Origin: Sphagnum compactum
Lineage: Eukaryota > Bryophyta > Sphagnopsida > Sphagnales
Reading direction: 5' to 3'
Assembly (NCBI GenBank): GCA_965153455.1
Contig: OZ234493.1
Location: forward strand, 36,322,213 to 36,386,212
Length of the DNA: 64,000 nt
The notes beneath the pieces were generated by a model. It was given only the letters and a program-made list of their open reading frames with translations, was not told the DNA's origin and made no database searches. How positions within the stretch are numbered: position 1 is the first letter of the stretch; each line of letters opens with the position of its first letter. The position numbers were made by a program, and so were the translations under genes. Below are positions 22,061-33,139 of this stretch, one piece after another.

Positions 22061-23085
22061 GTGGGCTTGGAGCATGAATGTTCCCATGGCCACTGGTTCC
22101 TCCTTTCTGTTGACCACCTCCAAAGTCTGGGTCAATCCTACACCCAACTACCTTCCAATGTGCAACATTCTGTAAGAGGAAGTTATGATGTGTTCCCAAA
22201 GCAGACTAAACAAGACCGCTGGGCCAGTCCATCCAAAGAACATTCTACAGCAAGTGCAGGCCAAGATGCTTCAGCTGGGTTCTATGGGAAAACTTTCGAC
22301 ATGAGCAAACAAGTTGAACAAAAGGCTACAAAGGGTCTCACATTCATAAGTGTATCGGAAGGCTCCAGTGATGGGCATACACTGTTGGGACTGAATCTCC
22401 CCATATATATGAACTGTCCTTATTGTCGGGATTCAGACAGTAAGCAGGATGGGGTAGTTTTTGCAGGTTGCGTTTCACAGCTTCAACGGATCTTTTTGGT
22501 ATGTAAAACTGCATTGCTCATCATCTGCAGCCTGTGTTTGTAGAGATAGTCTTGTGAAATCAGGTTGACTTAAATCAGAAGTATGGAGAAGTTCTCACTT
22601 TTGATGAAGATATTTCATCAGATCAGCTGAACTGTGCTCACGGTGTTCTTGTTCAGGTCACACCACCATTTCCCTTGGTCCTTGCATCTCGTGCTGTGGT
22701 AGAATTTCAGGTTTGCCAACATTTGTACCTGCTGTATCCCTCACAAACTTTATGATCTAAATGCCTGTTTCAATGATGGTTGGATGCAAAGTTTTTTAAT
22801 GTTGTTAGGAAGTTCTGTTATACTGTGGGTGAATCTCATATTCCGAGTGCATCAAAGCAGGCAAAGGCTGGTATGGAGTTCCAGAGTGGTTCTGAAGTTG
22901 TACTACCAACGGACAGCTTCCTTAGGCTGCGACTGCCATTTGTTTATTACACGGAAGGGCAAAATGGTGTTCGAACACCTCTTTTCTGCAACAAGGAGAA
23001 CCCAGAACGCACTGCTCGGCTTCACAAGTGCAGCGCGATATATGTGATCTCAGGAGGGGGTGATGCACTGGTGCGAGCTGGCTAA
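22061..23085 (+). pseudogene. SMG8: SMG8-like 3' gene fragment (nonsense-mediated decay factor)
   Basis: The plus strand encodes the C-terminal region typical of SMG8. First comes VGLEHECSHGHWFLLSVDHL (open from 21998, homology from about 22061), then LNLPIYMNCPYCRDSDSK and VSQLQRIFL up to a donor at 22499. After 22657 it reads VTPPFPLVLASRAVVEFQ (to 22710). A last block (about 22792-23085) has EVVLPTDSFLRLRLPFVYYT and ends at a stop. SMG8 with SMG9 restrains the SMG1 kinase that phosphorylates UPF1. The much longer N-terminal part, with the GTPase-like region, is missing, and the P450 occupies the space upstream. The last junction is in phase only with a weak AAAG acceptor at about 22791; the better TTAG site at 22808 is out of phase. 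It is probably a duplicated, non-functional fragment, though a chimeric transcript is possible. Confidence 0.72.
22564..22656 (+). other. In-frame 93-nt exon-like insert within the SMG8 fragment
   Basis: Between the two conserved SMG8 blocks lies a stretch bounded by CAG and CAG that has no stop and begins VDLNQKYGEVLTFDEDISSD. It is exactly 31 codons and in phase 0 with both sides. The plant SMG8 proteins I know run directly from RIFL to VTPPFP, so this could be an extra or alternative exon, or chance. Confidence 0.35.
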
Positions 23086-25596
23086 GTGAGACAACATAGA
23101 AACAGCAAGCAACGAACCATTCTGGCAACAATGAGGCCATATGTGAAACTTGATGCAGGAACAGTATCTCTATCGGATCTTGCAGTGCATTAGAAGACTA
23201 GTATGATTGGCATGGTGGGCATAGTGTTTTTAAGTGCAAGATCTTTCTGGAGGAAGTGAAATACATCATCAGCGTGGATAAATAAGGGTTACAAGTGGAT
23301 AAATATGGAGTTTCATATGGATAAATTTGGAGTCTGGTACAGAAATATCTATGGAGCCCATGTTGCGGTATGTCCAAATGTGCCTGCCTGCCTTGGTGAA
23401 AAGAACATGCAGGTTTCAGGAACAGAGATCTGGAAAACACTGCTTGTTGAACACCACTCCATTTTGCCAGTCAAGTCTAATGATCTCTTTTGTGCTGGAA
23501 ATGTGCTGCAGTTATCCAGGGCTGTAAGACAAGCAAATTCTTTAGCAACCCTCACATGGATTGAAATGCAGGCTGGGTGTGGCTGAATCCTCTCTGCAAC
23601 AAGCTTCAGCTACAATCAAGTTGTTTGGGAAACAGTATGTCCCTAGTATCCTCTGCAAACAAGGACCATGTAGTGCACTGTAAGATTTCAAAAGATTACA
23701 TTGATGTGACATTGTACTTTTGGGGAGAGGATTAGAGTGAGCTGTGAGTTAAAAAGGAATTAGGAGAAGAGACTAATGCAAGTTTGCCTACAATGGAAAA
23801 GTTGCTAGACATCCACTGTCAGTTGATGGACAGTGCAGTGACGGACATCTGGGTTTCCTCGCTCACTTCATGACTAATCAATCTTTTATGAGAATTTTTG
23901 GTGCCCCAGAAAACTATTTATAGGGCAACCAAATCTTTTCTATATGTAGTCAGTCAGTACTTATCCTATGTCTTTAAGTTTATGAGATCTGAATAAGATG
24001 AACTGTCTACTATGAGTATGAGGAAATTGTGAGATTGATGATGCTTTTTGGTCCATGTTGGAATTCAAAGTGTAACCTGCAAAGTTAGGATTCATATCCT
24101 AAGCAAGTACTAGTCAAAATCAGGGCATTCCTACTCCTCAGTTAAGGGTTGTGGCAAGGTTGCTGCCCGATTAGTTGGAAGCTATTCAGATGTGGAAGGT
24201 CAATTTGCAGAATGACATTTGCCTGATATTGTGACAATATCCTCAGATCAATGTTTAATGGCCTTGCATCAGAGGTGGAAAGGTCACATCAAATTGGGTT
24301 TTGGCTTGGAGATGATAAGGTTGGAAGTTGTGTTGTAAAACCCTGCATTGCATTCAATTTCACTGCATCTGAATCACGTCTTATTACTAATGGCTTTCTA
24401 TCTTACACTCTTCTGCCTTCTAATTTTGAGGTATTCCAGGGTGGCACTTTCAACCTATATTGAAACCAGAAAGTGATCAGTATTAAGCACGTTGAAGCTC
24501 TCAAAATTAGGTTACACACAGTGTGATGTCATTAGTTCAGCTTCTCCAGGATTCGTGCATCTCTTCTGATATGTTGCTATGGTGATTTGGACTAGCATTG
24601 AGTTTATTTCGGTAGAGAATGTTATGCAGAATTTGAGCTTACTTGAGACTTTACTTTATTGTGCTGGAGATGGAAGTGATACTAAAACAGATGATGACAC
24701 TGACAATGGACAAAGTGGTGATGAAGAAGCATTTTTTTACACAAAAGACACACTTAAAAGTATTGGATCCATCCAGAAACAGACGTCAGTGAAGTCACTA
24801 TGGAGTTAGTTGGATTGAATTATCCAGAAGTCCATCAGAAGAAGTCTTTGCCAAAACCCAAGGAGCAGGAGAACAGCAAGTTCACTAAATCTTGCCTTCC
24901 TGAACTCTGAGGGCATTCTTACTGTTTTCATGGCTGCCTGCTTAGGTTATGGATTTCAGATGTTACAACTTGGCAGATGGGCATGTTCGGACCAATGATC
25001 TGACTAAGAGCTTCTTGGATTGGTGGTGCAGATTCATGAGCTCCTGGAATTTGGATTTGAATGTAGAAATGGGTTTGCATTTCTCCAGTAGTTTGCTTTG
25101 CAAGGGCTAATCCTGTGCAGTGATTGCAGAAAATATTCTCTCAAGTATATAGTCTTTCAATGTTGTGAGATGCAACTTCTCAAATTCATGCTTCAAAATT
25201 CTACAGTTTGTTCTCTCTCTTTTCCCCCAGAAATGGAAACACTACAATCTTCACTTTCACCTTAGATGTGTAAGGTATGTCATGTCATCTGATTTGAATC
25301 ACTTCTGAATCACAAAAGTTGGGCAGGTCATAAGGTAACAATGCAAAGCATGCACAACTCCAATGCAATGCAACAATCATACTTTAACATTATAGACTTG
25401 ATGAACAAATACAGATAAATCGGGATCCAGTAGACACTTAATGTGGTTCCCTTCCTTTTTGCACAGAGTTACAGCTTTGCTCTACCACTAAAACAGCTCA
25501 TTTGCTTCTATAGGTCCAAGATACATTGAGAAAGAAATGGACTTTGATCAATCACAATCATATGTGATTGATCAATATGTGAATGTATTTTCACTC
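23086..25596. other. Spacer between the SMG8 fragment and the CAT transporter
   Basis: Only short unconvincing frames occur (for example 23305-23586 and 24579-24809). No motif is recognised. Confidence 0.5.
25544..25575. promoter_or_regulatory. Perfect 13-bp stem hairpin just after the CAT stop codon
   Basis: TTGATCAATCACA at 25544-25556 and TGTGATTGATCAA at 25563-25575 are exact reverse complements around a 6-nt loop. On the transporter strand the hairpin begins 21 nt after the stop, in the presumed 3' UTR. It may be a stable RNA element or a DNA palindrome. Its role is unknown. Confidence 0.8.
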
Positions 25597-27954
25597 TTAC
25601 CCCAATTGCTCCACTGGCTCAGATGCAGGGATTCTGTTTGTCTCATCCTGTTCTGCAAGTTCAATTGTTTTCATGTTTTGACCTTCCTCAGCATCTTGGA
25701 TCTTGTATGCTGCAAGCTCCTTCTTCTGGTTGATTGCAGTGTCATACGATGCATGCAGGCCAAACAAGAAATAGTACACTAAAATAGCAGCAGTCCAGAT
25801 TCCAAAGCGTTCGAATGACAATCTATCCAGGGTTCCAAGAAGGAAGATGTTGAGGGCGATTGAGAGAGATGGAACCCATGGCACAAGTGGAACACCCCAT
25901 ATTTTTGGTGTTCGTACTTGGGGTACAAACACAGCCAAGCCCAAGGTACCAAGAAACCAAATGGGTGAGAAAACAGCATACAGTATCCAGCCATTGGGAC
26001 TCAAACCCCAGTACATCCCAATTCCCACTGAAGCAGCAATTATCATGAAGAGGAAGAAGAAGAAAAGTACTCCATGTTTTCTGGTTGTCACTCCAGGAAT
26101 ATAGTAACGCCGCATAAGAATGCCAACGGCCACAAGGAAGAAGATGAAGAGGCTACTTAGTGAGAGTAGATTGCCAAGGATGTCTAGTGCAGTGAAGAAG
26201 GCAAGGATCGCAGATGCAGTTACCATGGTTGCTGTTGCGTGGACAGGAGTTTTTGTTCGCTTGTTCACAATCCCAAACCAAGGTGGAATTAGATGACTGC
26301 GGGCAATATGTGTGAGGTATCGAGCTTGCCCCACTGCACTTACAAGCAGCACTGTTGTAATCCCCTTCAAAGCTCCAAGAGAAACCAAATATTGTGCCCA
26401 ACTCATGCCAACTGTTTTGAATGCTAATGGGAATGGAGCATTTTGATCAATCTCTGGTGTTGGCACCATCAAGCACAATGTGAGTGCCATGAGAACGTAC
26501 AGGATTGTGCATATTGTCATTGAGCCAAGCAAACCAATAGGAATATCCCGTCCTGGATTCTTTGTTTCTTCTGCCATTGTGGACACTGCATCAAAACCTA
26601 AGTATGCAAAGAAGAGCACAGACGCTGCACTGAAGATTCCCCGAACACCGTAGGGCAAGAATGGTCTGTAATTCTCTGCTTTTGCATGTGCCAGACCTGC
26701 TATAATGACGAAGGCAATGATGAACATGTTGACAACTGTTGCAATATAGTTGAGGATTGAAGTGCCCTTTGTGCTCCAGATTGCAACTGCCCCAGTGAGA
26801 AGGAGGATCACCACTGCAATTGGGTCAAGGTCATTGTAGCCAGTTTGGAGACTGGTCGAAATCCGAAGTTGTGTTGGATCTTTGTTGATGAGAGTTGCAA
26901 AGTAGGAGGTCCAACCACGGGCAACAGCCGCACCACCAACAACATATTCAAGTACAATGTTTCCAGCACCAATGAACGCAATAAAATCCCCTAACTCAAC
27001 TCGCAAGTAGGCAAAGGATCCACCTGCACAAACCACAAAACCCCTCATGACTTGATGTTTCCAACAGACTTGTGACCTCCCTCTTGAGACTCCATGTTTG
27101 ACTAAAGAATTTATTGTCCATTCAAGCAAAGCCTGAAGCACCAAGCCCAATAGCTTTCAAACCTCTCTGAATGCACTTCATGCTAGATGTTACCAAGAGG
27201 CAGTACTACCTATCTTACAGTACCTGTCCCTTCTCTATCCTTCTTCATGTGTGTAATTTCTTTATGTTTGCAGAAGGTTTCTCTTGACATCTTGTCTGTG
27301 TCCCTTTTGAATTCCAGAAACCTGAAGGATGTCCCATATTCCAAAGAAGGCAAGTAAATTCTTTCAGCTGTTGAGTTTCTCTGTTGTTGCTGCAGTTTTT
27401 TGGAGCGTCCATCTCCTGGAGTTATCTTACATTCATAAGGAGAATAACTTTTTCCAGGTGTTGAAGCTCGGGGAGCTTGAAAACCAGTGGTTTGATATAA
27501 GGAGGGCTTGTGTGATCAGAAGAGAAGAAAAGCTTGGTTTGATAGAAGCCTAGGTCGTGTGCATGATGAACAGAGAAGAAAGAAAAAGCTTACCAGCCAC
27601 AGGAATCTCGACAGCGAACTCGGTGTAGCAGAACACGGAGAGCATGGCGGAGATTCCCGCCAGCGCGTAGGAGATGATGATGGCAGGCCCTGCTACTCCG
27701 TTGGCTTCCTGTCCTGTGAGGACGAAGATGCCCGCCCCGATGACGGCACCCACGCCAAACCACATGAGATCCCACCAGGTGAGCGTCCGCTTCATGGCGG
27801 CTCCGCTGCGACGCTTGATCTCTATCTCCTCCTCCACATTCGTTCGAGCTAGAAACCTGTCTTTCAGCCTTTCCGGAGTTGCGAACAACGCCCTCTTGTA
27901 GTTGGGGAAGCTCTGGAACGACTCCTCAGGTAACCATAAGCTCTCTTTCTCCAT
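25597..27954 (-). CDS. CAT: Cationic amino acid transporter, CAT family (APC superfamily)
   Basis: Two exons (27954-27594 and 27023-25597) give a 595-residue protein. The GT-AG intron splits the glycine codon in IPVAG|GSFAYLR. The ATG at 27954 starts MEKESLWLPEESFQSFPNY; the open frame further upstream lacks an ATG and ends in an acceptor-like TTCTTGCAG, so this start is preferred. Family marks run in order: LTWWDLMWFGVGAVIGAGIF (first membrane helix), VFCYTEFAVEIPVAG, the highly conserved GFDAVSTMAEETKNPGRDIP, GQARYLTHIARSHLIPPW, and PKIWGVPLVPW near the C terminus. About 14 hydrophobic helices are present, and the polar tail is rich in Glu and Gln. It should import basic or other amino acids across the plasma membrane or tonoplast by proton symport. 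The sequence most resembles the plant CAT1/CAT5-like branch; exact substrates are not readable. A 5' CT repeat and a 3' hairpin flank it. Confidence 0.95.
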
Positions 27955-28312
27955 GACGTTTACGGCTAAACGAGTACTGCGATCTTCAAGCTGCAAGAAG
28001 GAAGTCTACGGATCTCTCTCGAGCTTGTTACGCTGGTTCCTGTCCCAAAACAAGTTGATATAAGAGCCCGAATTGATTATTTCCTCCATGTACTCACACC
28101 TCTGTTTCATCACATGAAGTGCTCCATTCAAGCTCTTGCGAAACCGGAACAACAATCCAGTAAAGAATCTACTAGTCAAGAGCAACAACAACAACACTTG
28201 GAGAAAGAAATGAAACTGTCGATCTCATTGTCAACGGAGAGCAAGAGGTGCAGTTCTAACTGGGAGGCTCGAAATATTAGAGAGACCACAGAGCATGATG
28301 CACCGCATGCCG

Positions 28313-28316
<4 letters not shown>

Positions 28317-28346
<30 letters not shown>
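28317..28346. repeat. (CT)15 microsatellite in the CAT 5' region
   Basis: An uninterrupted CT run of 30 bases lies 363 nt upstream of the CAT start codon, which makes it a GA run on the coding strand. GAGA-type repeats near plant promoters or in leaders bind BPC factors in some species; relevance here is inferred. Confidence 0.85.
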
Positions 28347-28351
<5 letters not shown>

Positions 28352-28769
28352 CCATTACTCAAGCGAGAATAAAAATCCTAATTGATCGCGAGGACTACAA
28401 TTCTTTCCTGCAATTGGGTTGTGAAGAAGAAACCAACCTCGGTATTTATCCAGATCTCGCAGAAAATCCCAGCTGGTTGTTGTCCGGAGCTTTCTCTGTC
28501 CGTCGGAATTCCAGCTTCAAGTACTCACGAAGAGGCTCGCCCGGTGCATGCCGCAGCACCACAGCGAGAGTTCTCCCTCCGGAAAAATCAGCATGACCGG
28601 TTAGCAGCAGATTGTTACAGCAGCAACTCAAAAGCGGGATCAGTGTCTTGGAGAAGAAATTTTTCCCATCTGATCAGGAGGAAACTCAGGAATTCTTTGC
28701 GTCAACAGAAAGGGCTCAGATCATGCGGTATAATATATATGGAATTCTAGATGTGATGCAGCTGCACCT

Positions 28770-28788
28770 GGGGGGGGGGGGGGGGGGG
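28770..28788. repeat. G19 homopolymer
   Basis: A run of 19 guanines is seen directly. Such tracts are unstable and prone to sequencing length error. Confidence 0.8.
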
Positions 28789-29282
28789 TCTCTTCTCTGC
28801 CGAGTGGTTCTCCAGAAAAGAAACTTGTAAAATGATGCTTCACATGAGGAGCTAGCAACTACTACTGCACCTTGAAGAAATGGTCAGGGAAATGAATGGC
28901 AGAACGGCAGAATTGTGCAACCAACTAGCAGCCTTGTTCAACGAAGAAAAGAGAGCTGAATATCAGACTGTACCATTATCATCAAAAACAACAACAACAA
29001 CAACAACAACAAAAGCGTTTGGGAAGAAAGCTTGAAGGAAGAATATGGAGCTGAAAATCAGACTATAACATCATCAACAACGACAACAATAACTGTTTTT
29101 GCAAGAAATTAGGAAGACAATTAGACACATACAAAGGTGAGATTATCTCACCTAATTGGATGCTGCCTTTCTTCTTCTTCTTCTTCTTCTTCTTCATCAT
29201 CATCATCCTAGAGGATGACATTGAGAGGTAGTCTACTTGTCATCATCCAGGTTCCTTGTTCCTTCCTTGTTCATTTGATGAC

Positions 29283-29307
29283 AGGTGGTGGTGGACCACC
29301 ACCACCT
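29283..29307. repeat. 25-bp near-perfect palindrome of GGT/ACC units
   Basis: AGGTGGTGGTGG at 29283-29294 and CCACCACCACCT at 29296-29307 are exact inverted arms around one base. It could form a cruciform or a very tight hairpin. No gene context is known. Confidence 0.85.
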
Positions 29308-32216
29308 TTTTCTTAAGTTCATCCTGGGCGGCAGGGTCATGAAGTATGAATGTCTCCAAGTCGGTTCAAGGATTTTTCTTTGGGAAATGATTCACCCAGA
29401 AAACTGTGTTTGGGTTAAGCACAAGACTTAGACTTCTGTTCACAGCTTTTTTTCCTTTCTTCTAAAGACTTTCTGAAAAACTGTTTGATCCTCCCCAGTT
29501 ACCTAACTGTTGAGAGATAAGTTAATGTCTCAAGTTGTTTTTCAGCACATGGACTTGTAAGAAGAGCATCATGGCTAAATGGGTTTTTTTAATTTATTTT
29601 GTTGGCACTGCTTTCTAGGGAGAGACTACTAGGGAACAATGTTGTTGTCCCCTTGGTCTCACATATTGAGCAATGTTCAGCATGTGCCTTCGCAATTCTT
29701 CAGTGAGCTGCCATGCTTAGTCACAGTTCTTCAAACTCTTTCACACATACCTGCTAGTGCACCTTCATCACTAGCTGATTTGTGGCAGAGGATGCTTTTT
29801 TAAGGCATTAGACCTTCTACTTCATTACTACTGTTTTGATTGTTTTGATTTTCTTTTCGTGTGTTTACATTTGCTTCAACATGCCTTGTACTTTTTGTGG
29901 ATTGGTTTCCATCCTTGTTTATATATATATATATATAAGGGTACTTTCTCTCTAATATTGTGAGTTCATTTTTTGAGAACTTCATGGAACATTTCCTGTT
30001 TTAAATGTTGCTGGTTCGAACTTGTCATTAGAGTCTTTCTTTCTTTCTTTCTTTTAATTTAACGTCAATACCCGGACCAGAGAGATCCATTTGACGACTA
30101 TTACCTAGTTGATTTGAGCAAAACACTCCTGTTGTCTAGGCAAGAAACTAAGTACAAAGCTACCGCTTTCTGAGTAACGGAATGCATAAATTCAGGCAGT
30201 AAGCTGCACGGTGTCAACTGTTTCCCTAGCTGTTGACCAAACTTGCAAGGAATGTCATGGTGAGCTGGGCACACTAGCAACAGGTGGTCTTCATCCTCAA
30301 CAGCTCCTAGGCAACTCAGAGCTGATGAGCTGCTCTTTTTTTTTTTAAATCATTTTTTTCCTTTGCAGGCATGGAAATGGAGATTCTAGTCATTCACCAG
30401 CTGAATATACACATGCTCCAGTCCCTGCCATTTAGCCCAGGTCAAAAATGGTCACAAATGGTGTGAAGAATAGAATTTTTCAAATGACTATCAAACATGC
30501 TGTTGAAAGGGTTAGTATTTTTATTTTGTGAAGAAAAGGGTGGAGTGTGACCATTTCTTTTGGTCTTGGGGTAGGATGAAGCAAATATTCGCCTTGCCTT
30601 GGTGAAAAGAGCCACCTTATTGAGGTAACATCATAGCTACATCAGTGAGGTGAATCTTAGATGATTCAGATGTATGTAGTCGTTCTTCTTTTTCTTTTCT
30701 AGACCTCCTTGAGTCCTTGTCTTTCCCAAGCACCTTTATTTGTCTCATATTGTTTGGACACAATTCAACTTGCATGTATATAATTTGTAAAAGGGAGGAT
30801 CAAAGGGAAGGTATAGTAGTATAACTTTACCATTGCGGCCATAATTAGAATAATAATAATAAAATTCAAATTTTCAAAAACTTTTCAAGCTGCTTTGTCA
30901 AAAGTTTCAAAAAAAATTAACTTTTAAATTTCGAAATTTATGGCTCATATGTTCATTTGTCCATGAGCACCTCCTGATTCCAATAACAAGTACTTACCTG
31001 AAATTAATACTTGTTTTAAATCATCACAATTAACTGACTCACTAGTTTAGCAGCATTTAAACTATCTACTTATTAGTACCAACTTAACTACATAAATACC
31101 TATTTGTAATAATATATGAGTGGAGAAGTTGAAGGGTTGAAGTGAAGAAGTGAAAAATAAAAAAATATTTTTCTGAACTATTTCAAAATGGTAAAGATAC
31201 TGCAATATTGAGCTTCTATTTTGAGGAGTTGGTGGAGCAAAAGGGATTCTCCTGTTAGGAATTGTCCACACTTGCGACAAAATTGACGATGGGTCAATCA
31301 ATTTCACAATTCCAATATTAAAAAAAAGCAATTGTGGGCTCACCCATGAACTAATTAATTGAAGGCAGTATATACTACCATGCACAATAATACCTATGAT
31401 AATTCAGTGGCCATCAATACTACAAGAAATTTGGAGTCCAACAAACTGGTGTGAGCCAGATCTCCACAATGGCCATCTTGTTGATTGTTTCCAGTTAGTC
31501 TGTGTTTTTTTTAAGGTTCCTCCCTGCTAGTGCAGCACTTCAACATGAAGGGTTTTTTTTGCTGCTGGATACTTGCATTACTGTTAGTTGTTAGAATGTC
31601 CAAAAGAGCAAAGCCAATTCCATTGGTAGTGAAGGTGGCATGGGAAAAAACATAGATATTTGTTGAAGTGTTTTGAAAGAGAAACACAGTGGAGTGGAAA
31701 GGAGATGGCATTAATTTGGTGAAGTAAAGAGCCTCCATCTCAATTGTGCTTGGGACAACAAAATCAAGTCAATTGTGAACCTATTAATACTAGATAATGT
31801 ACAAATTGTGTGGGGAGGTTGATTGCTTTAGTGAGCTTCCCATTCTCCCCACCACCCCCAAATGAAAATCAAAGAAAGAAAAACTCCAACAAGTCATACC
31901 AAATTGTTCTCATTTTTGGCCAATAAAAAAGTTGCGAACAGACTATGCACTTTTGTCCCCCAATTGTCAAAAAGAGAAAGGAGGGGGGAAAAAAATCCAT
32001 GATATTGGGACCACAAGCTAAATTGGTCAACAAAAAGTTATAGGAATGTTGGTGCCAAAGGGTAAATTTGTCAAGGTTGTGGGCATGGGAACCTAGGGGT
32101 TTTGTGAGAAGAATTAGAGAGAAGTACAATGCCCACTTTTACAATAGTACAAAGTGTCCACCTTCAAAAATAAAAAGGAGAATAAATGCTTGCTGTGAGG
32201 ATAAAAACAACACTTA

Positions 32217-32515
32217 GGCGCTTTTTACACTAAGAGTCAGGGCCAAAAAAATTTGGGGCTAACTTTGAGCATTTTTTGGGTTGCAAATTGGCCCCAAGTT
32301 ACTAATAAATGCTAGAACATTGACGTCAGGATATTAATAAATGTTGGAACATTAGCCTCAAGGGTTGCAAATTGGCCTCCCAAATTTGATGGTATCCTTT
32401 TTTTTCAGCCTTGGGGCCAATACAAAGCCATAAAGTTCAGCATTTTATTAGTAACTTGGGGCAGATTGAAAAGTTTTTCTCTATTTCAGCCTTGACTCCT
32501 AGTGTAAAGCCGGCC
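32217..32515. mobile_element. Fold-back MITE-like element of about 300 bp
   Basis: The left end carries CTTTTTACACTAAGAGTCAG and the right end, reverse complemented, GGCTTTACACTAGGAGTCAA, so the termini are inverted repeats. Inside, GCCCCAAGTTACTAATAAA at 32291-32309 is matched by the reverse complement of about 32438-32461, so much of the element folds on itself. It has no coding capacity. The CACTA string at the termini is suggestive, but no clean target duplication could be fixed, so the superfamily is left open. Confidence 0.72.
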
Positions 32516-32826
32516 CTATTCCCACTTTGGTAAAGTAGTCTTTGTATTCTTCTTCTTCCAGGCATGCTCACTGCTCAAATAGAAATGGAATTTTATCATA
32601 AAAATATCATGGTTTCAATTGCCAAGCTCTCATCTGCCTCATGTACACCATGATAGCATTTCACTTCCTTGCACAAATGTTATCACACTTGGACTTTTAA
32701 AGTAGAAGGGGGTGATGGTTTTGATTGAGTTTCAGAAGTTGCAAGCTTCTATTATTCTAAGTCCAAGTCTCATGGCTTGTGCTTGGCTTGTGCATCAGAA
32801 CAACTGCAACTCAATGACCCAACACC

Positions 32827-33139
32827 TTTATTGGCCTTGCCTACCAAGGCAAGGATATTGTGTTTAGATTCATTATAGAGTATAATAGCTTAAGGGCTTT
32901 TGGTCCCTAGGTAATAGGTCTATTTTTATATGTGGATTTTTGAAAGATGATATTTTGGCTTGTGTTGAAACTTGAGATTAATTACAGAGTCATAATATCT
33001 TGAAGGATTTTGGTTTCTTTTAGAGAATTTTTTAAGATTACATTTTTGCATGATGCAATATTTGAATTTCCATAAATCTTCTTCTGCCTTAAGATACTTT
33101 TTAATTAACATGGCAAGGCCACAGTGTGACACACCCCTT
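32827..33139 (+). repeat. Interspersed repeat, copy A (313 bp)
   Basis: It begins TTTATTGGCCTTGCCTACC and ends GGCAAGGCCACAGTGTGAC plus a few bases. Copy B at 41344-41563 is the same family in the opposite orientation, and flanking similarity stops at both ends, so these are unit boundaries. The first bases fold as CCTTGCCT/AGGCAAGG, and GGCCTTGCC recurs inverted at the far end, like short TIRs. Copy A carries a diverged internal duplication of about 90 bp (compare GATTCATTATAGAGTATAAT with GATTAATTACAGAGTCATAA) that copy B lacks. Confidence 0.8.

Larger units (their letters stand above)
27955..32216. other. CAT upstream region and long intergenic stretch
   Basis: This contains the presumed CAT promoter and 5' UTR (27955 to about 28700) and then microsatellites: CAA repeats near 28985-29015, TTC repeats near 29169-29192, and TA near 29920-29937. 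No gene or complete mobile element is recognised between 28.8 and 32.2 kb. Confidence 0.5.

Noticed and set aside
27329-27553. Plus-strand frame within the CAT intron
   Set aside because: Short, without motifs, and inside a well-defined 570-bp intron.
28446-28596. Overlapping frames over the CAT 5' region
   Set aside because: They disagree in frame and fall in the presumed leader or promoter, with no family similarity.
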